A DNA stretch of 64,000 bases. Origin: Roseomonas alba (GTDB taxonomy: Bacteria > Pseudomonadota > Alphaproteobacteria > Acetobacterales > Acetobacteraceae). The stretch is from positions 806,001 through 870,000 of the forward strand of contig NZ_JAHYBZ010000001.1 of assembly GCF_019430885.1 (NCBI RefSeq). The letters run 5' to 3'. The notes under the pieces are model-generated. The model was not told where the DNA came from. It was given only the letters and a program-made list of their open reading frames with translations, and ran no database searches. Both the position numbers and the translations under genes were made by a program. Below are positions 61,662-64,000 of this stretch, piece after piece (within the stretch, counting starts at the first letter, position 1; each line of letters opens with the position of its first letter).

Positions 61662-64000
61662 CAGCGGGCGGACTTGCCGGCGCGCGGCGCGGCCTTGGCG
61701 GGCGTTTTCTTCGCCGCAGCACCCTTGGCTGGCGCCTTGGCCGCCGCCTTGCGCGCCGGGGCCTTCGCCGCCGCCGGCTTCCGCGCCGGCTTGGCGTCAT
61801 CCTTCGGCGCCGCCTTGGCTGGGGCCTTCCGCCCCGCCGCTCCGCGCGGCTTCAACGCCTTGCCCTTCTCCTCGAGAAGGGCGACGGCGTCTTCCAGCGA
61901 GATGTCCTCCATCGCGACATCGCGCGGCAGGTTCGCGACCGTCTTGCCGTGCTGGGCATAGGGCCCGAAGCGCCCCTTGCGGACCAGCACCGGCTCCTTG
62001 TCCTTGGGATGCACGCCGAGTTCCCGCACCCGCGACCGCGCATCGGCCAGCAGGGCGAGCGCCCGGTTCATGCCCACGGTCAGGACGTCATCGTCCTTGT
62101 CGAGCGACTTGAACACCGACCCGCAGCGGACATAGGGCCCGAAGCGCCCGAGCCCGGCCGTGATCTCCTCCCCCGTCTCCGGGTCATGCCCGACGATGCG
62201 GGGCAGGGAGAGCAGCCCCAGGGCCTGATCCAGAGTTACAGTATCGGGCGATACACCGTTGGGAAGGCTGGTCCTTTTCGGCTTGGTCGGCTTGCCCTTG
62301 GCATCCGTCCCCGGCTCGCCGAGCTGGATGTAGAAGCCATAGGGCCCACGCTTCATCGACACCGTCTCGCCCGTCACCGGGTCGGTGCCGAGTTCCTGCT
62401 CGGCCGGCGCCGCGCCTTCGCCCTCGCCGGAATCGACGCCGAAGGGCCGCGTATACCGGCATTCCGGGTAGTTCGAGCAGCCGATGAAGGCTCCCGTCTT
62501 GCCGAGCCGCAGCCCCAGCCGCCCATTGCCGCAATTGGGGCAGAGCCGCGGGTCCGACCCGTCCGCCCGGGCGGGAAAGATGTGCGGACCGAGATCCTCG
62601 TCGAGCGCATCGATCACGTCGCGGATCTTGAGGTCGCGCGTCGCCTCGACCGCCGCCGAGAACTCGGTCCAGAAGGCGCGCATCACCGCCCGCCAATCGA
62701 CCTGGCCAGCCGAGATCTCGTCGAGCCTCTCCTCCATCGCCGAGGTGAAGCCGGTATCCACATACTTCTCGAAGAAGCGGACGAGGAAGGTCGTCACCAT
62801 CCGCCCGAGATCCTGCGCGATGAAGCGCCGCTTCTCGAGGGTCACGTATTTCAGGTCCTGCAGCCTTTGCAGGATGGACGCGTAGGTGGACGGCCGCCCA
62901 ATGCCCAATTCCTCCAGCCGCTTGACCAGCGAGGCCTCCGAATACCGCGGAGGCGGCTGTGTGAAGTGCTGGTTGGCCGCGATTCCATTCAGCTTCAGCG
63001 GATCGCGCTCGGCCATGGGCGGCAGGATGCGGGAATCGTCATCCTCGCTCGGCGCGGCGGTGGCGATGCCGGCGCGCGCATCGGCGGCGCGATCGTCCTC
63101 GTCCTCGCGATACAGCTTCAGGAAGCCATCGAAGGCCACCACGGAACCTGTTGCCCGGAAACGGATCTTGCCGTCCGCGGACGCGATGTCCACCGCCGTC
63201 TGGTCCAGCTCCGCCGCGGCCATCTGCGACGCCACCGCACGCTTCCAGATCAGCTCGTAGAGCCGAAGCTGCGCCCCATCCAGCTCGCGGGCCATCGCCT
63301 CCGGCGTGCGGGTCACGTCGGTCGGGCGGATCGCCTCATGCGCTTCCTGGGCGTTCTTCGCCTTGGTCTGGTATTCGCGCGGCGTCACCGGCAGGTAGTC
63401 GGGGCCGAAGGCGTCCTTCACATGGTCGCGGATGGCGGCGACCGCCTCCCGCGCCATGGTGACGCCGTCGGTCCGCATATAGGTGATGTGCCCGGCCTCG
63501 TAGAGCTGCTGGGCCGTGCGCATCGCCTGCTGCGCGCCCATCCCCAGCTTGCGGCTGGCCTCCATCTGGAGCGTCGAGGTCATGAAGGGCGGCGGCGGAT
63601 TGCGCCGCGTGCGCTTCTTCTCGACCGAGGCGACCGTGTAGCTAGCCGCCTCCGCCAGCCCCTTGGCGCGGTTGGCCGACCCCGCCTCATGCAGGTCGAA
63701 CTGGTCGAGCTTCTTCCCGTCCAGATGCGTCATCCGCGCCGTGAAGGGCGCGCCGGCCGGGGTCTGGAACTTCGCCTCGATGGTCCAGTATTCGCGCGGC
63801 TTGAAGGCCTCGATCTCGGCCTCGCGCTCGCAGATCAGCCGCAGCGCGACCGACTGCACCCGCCCCGCCGAGCGCGACCCCGGCAGCTTGCGCCACAGCA
63901 GCGGCGACAGGGTGTAGCCCACCAGGTAGTCCAGCGCGCGCCGCGCCAGATACGCATCGATCAGCGGCACATCCAGGTCGCGCGGATGGTCGACCGCGTA
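61661..64000 (-). CDS. topA: DNA topoisomerase I, N-terminus beyond window
   Basis: The C-terminal 779 residues of bacterial type IA topoisomerase; the Toprim start is outside the window. The relaxase core shows SAGRVQSVALRLICEREAEI, the active-site Tyr in EAGHITYMRTDGVTMAREAV, and RPSTYASILQRLQDL. One Cys4 zinc finger (LCPNCGNGRLGLRLGKTGAF with CSNYPEC) follows. Two topoisomerase C-terminal repeats come next (GLGRFGPYVRCGSVFKSL and RKGRFGPYAQHGKTVANL). It ends in an 80-residue Ala/Lys/Pro tail resembling histone H1. It overlaps rnr by ATGA. Confidence 0.95.
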   Translation of the reverse strand, partial: YAVDHPRDLDVPLIDAYLARRALDYLVGYTLSPLLWRKLPGSRSAGRVQSVALRLICEREAEIEAFKPREYWTIEAKFQTPAGAPFTARMTHLDGKKLDQFDLHEAGSANRAKGLAEAASYTVASVEKKRTRRNPPPPFMTSTLQMEASRKLGMGAQQAMRTAQQLYEAGHITYMRTDGVTMAREAVAAIRDHVKDAFGPDYLPVTPREYQTKAKNAQEAHEAIRPTDVTRTPEAMARELDGAQLRLYELIWKRAVASQMAAAELDQTAVDIASADGKIRFRATGSVVAFDGFLKLYREDEDDRAADARAGIATAAPSEDDDSRILPPMAERDPLKLNGIAANQHFTQPPPRYSEASLVKRLEELGIGRPSTYASILQRLQDLKYVTLEKRRFIAQDLGRMVTTFLVRFFEKYVDTGFTSAMEERLDEISAGQVDWRAVMRAFWTEFSAAVEATRDLKIRDVIDALDEDLGPHIFPARADGSDPRLCPNCGNGRLGLRLGKTGAFIGCSNYPECRYTRPFGVDSGEGEGAAPAEQELGTDPVTGETVSMKRGPYGFYIQLGEPGTDAKGKPTKPKRTSLPNGVSPDTVTLDQALGLLSLPRIVGHDPETGEEITAGLGRFGPYVRCGSVFKSLDKDDDVLTVGMNRALALLADARSRVRELGVHPKDKEPVLVRKGRFGPYAQHGKTVANLPRDVAMEDISLEDAVALLEEKGKALKPRGAAGRKAPAKAAPKDDAKPARKPAAAKAPARKAAAKAPAKGAAAKKTPAKAAPRAGKSAR

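Overview
This 64 kb window is very GC-rich and densely packed. Its gene content points to an alphaproteobacterial chromosome: COQ9, a TrcR (DUF1013) homologue, DUF1192 and DUF465 proteins, a three-gene proton-pumping transhydrogenase, a cysteine-poor L31, a ROSE-type heat-shock leader and AdoCbl-dependent ribonucleotide reductase. The flavour resembles Acetobacteraceae (Roseomonas-like), but that placement is inference. Most genes are housekeeping or ordinary metabolism. I saw no tRNA, rRNA, CRISPR array, prophage or transposase gene.

Layout. 1-5.8 kb: CoA-transferase (cut by the window start) and acyl-CoA synthetase, divergent from an M3 peptidase and an ABC1-type kinase. 5.8-13.7 kb: membrane glycosyltransferase, pntAA-pntAB-pntB, a TSUP exporter, a RutB-like hydrolase and a secreted unknown. 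13.7-24.8 kb: rpsU, def-COQ9, a secreted unknown, two tandem OmpA proteins, purE-purK, two divergent DUF465 genes, trcR, DUF1192, selO and hsp20. 24.9-31.6 kb: rpmE-methyltransferase-hydrolase and a complete branched-chain-type ABC operon (binding protein, livH, livM, livG, livF). 31.9-44.5 kb: pdxY, a serralysin-like RTX metalloprotease, a D-aminoacylase-like amidohydrolase, a patatin, class II ribonucleotide reductase with an NrdR box, and a B12-type radical SAM enzyme divergent from a two-subunit ThDP decarboxylase. 44.5-57.1 kb: SDR, qmcA-nfeD, a host-attachment-type protein, LLM oxidoreductase, DUF445, a Zur-controlled zinc-uptake operon that starts with a 39-aa membrane peptide, an OYE reductase, and a TDT transporter divergent from its LysR regulator. 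57.3-64 kb: topA (cut by the window end), rnr and an S41 protease, all on the minus strand.

The most unusual layer is between genes. At least three families of short dispersed repeats fill nearly every gap above 250 nt. One family has the architecture hairpin - conserved CCACCCC-type linker - second hairpin. The second hairpin changes sequence from copy to copy while its pairing is kept, so the fold rather than the sequence appears to be conserved. A second family is a 133-nt element present twice with 8 differences, each copy directly after a stop codon. A third is a roughly 107-nt element with AGAGCATT/AATGCTCT ends.

Regulatory sites readable from the sequence are a ROSE RNA thermometer before hsp20, a Zur box at an apparently leaderless promoter, an NrdR box pair, a LysR-type operator, and a perfect 25-bp inverted repeat enclosing the start codon of the S41 protease.
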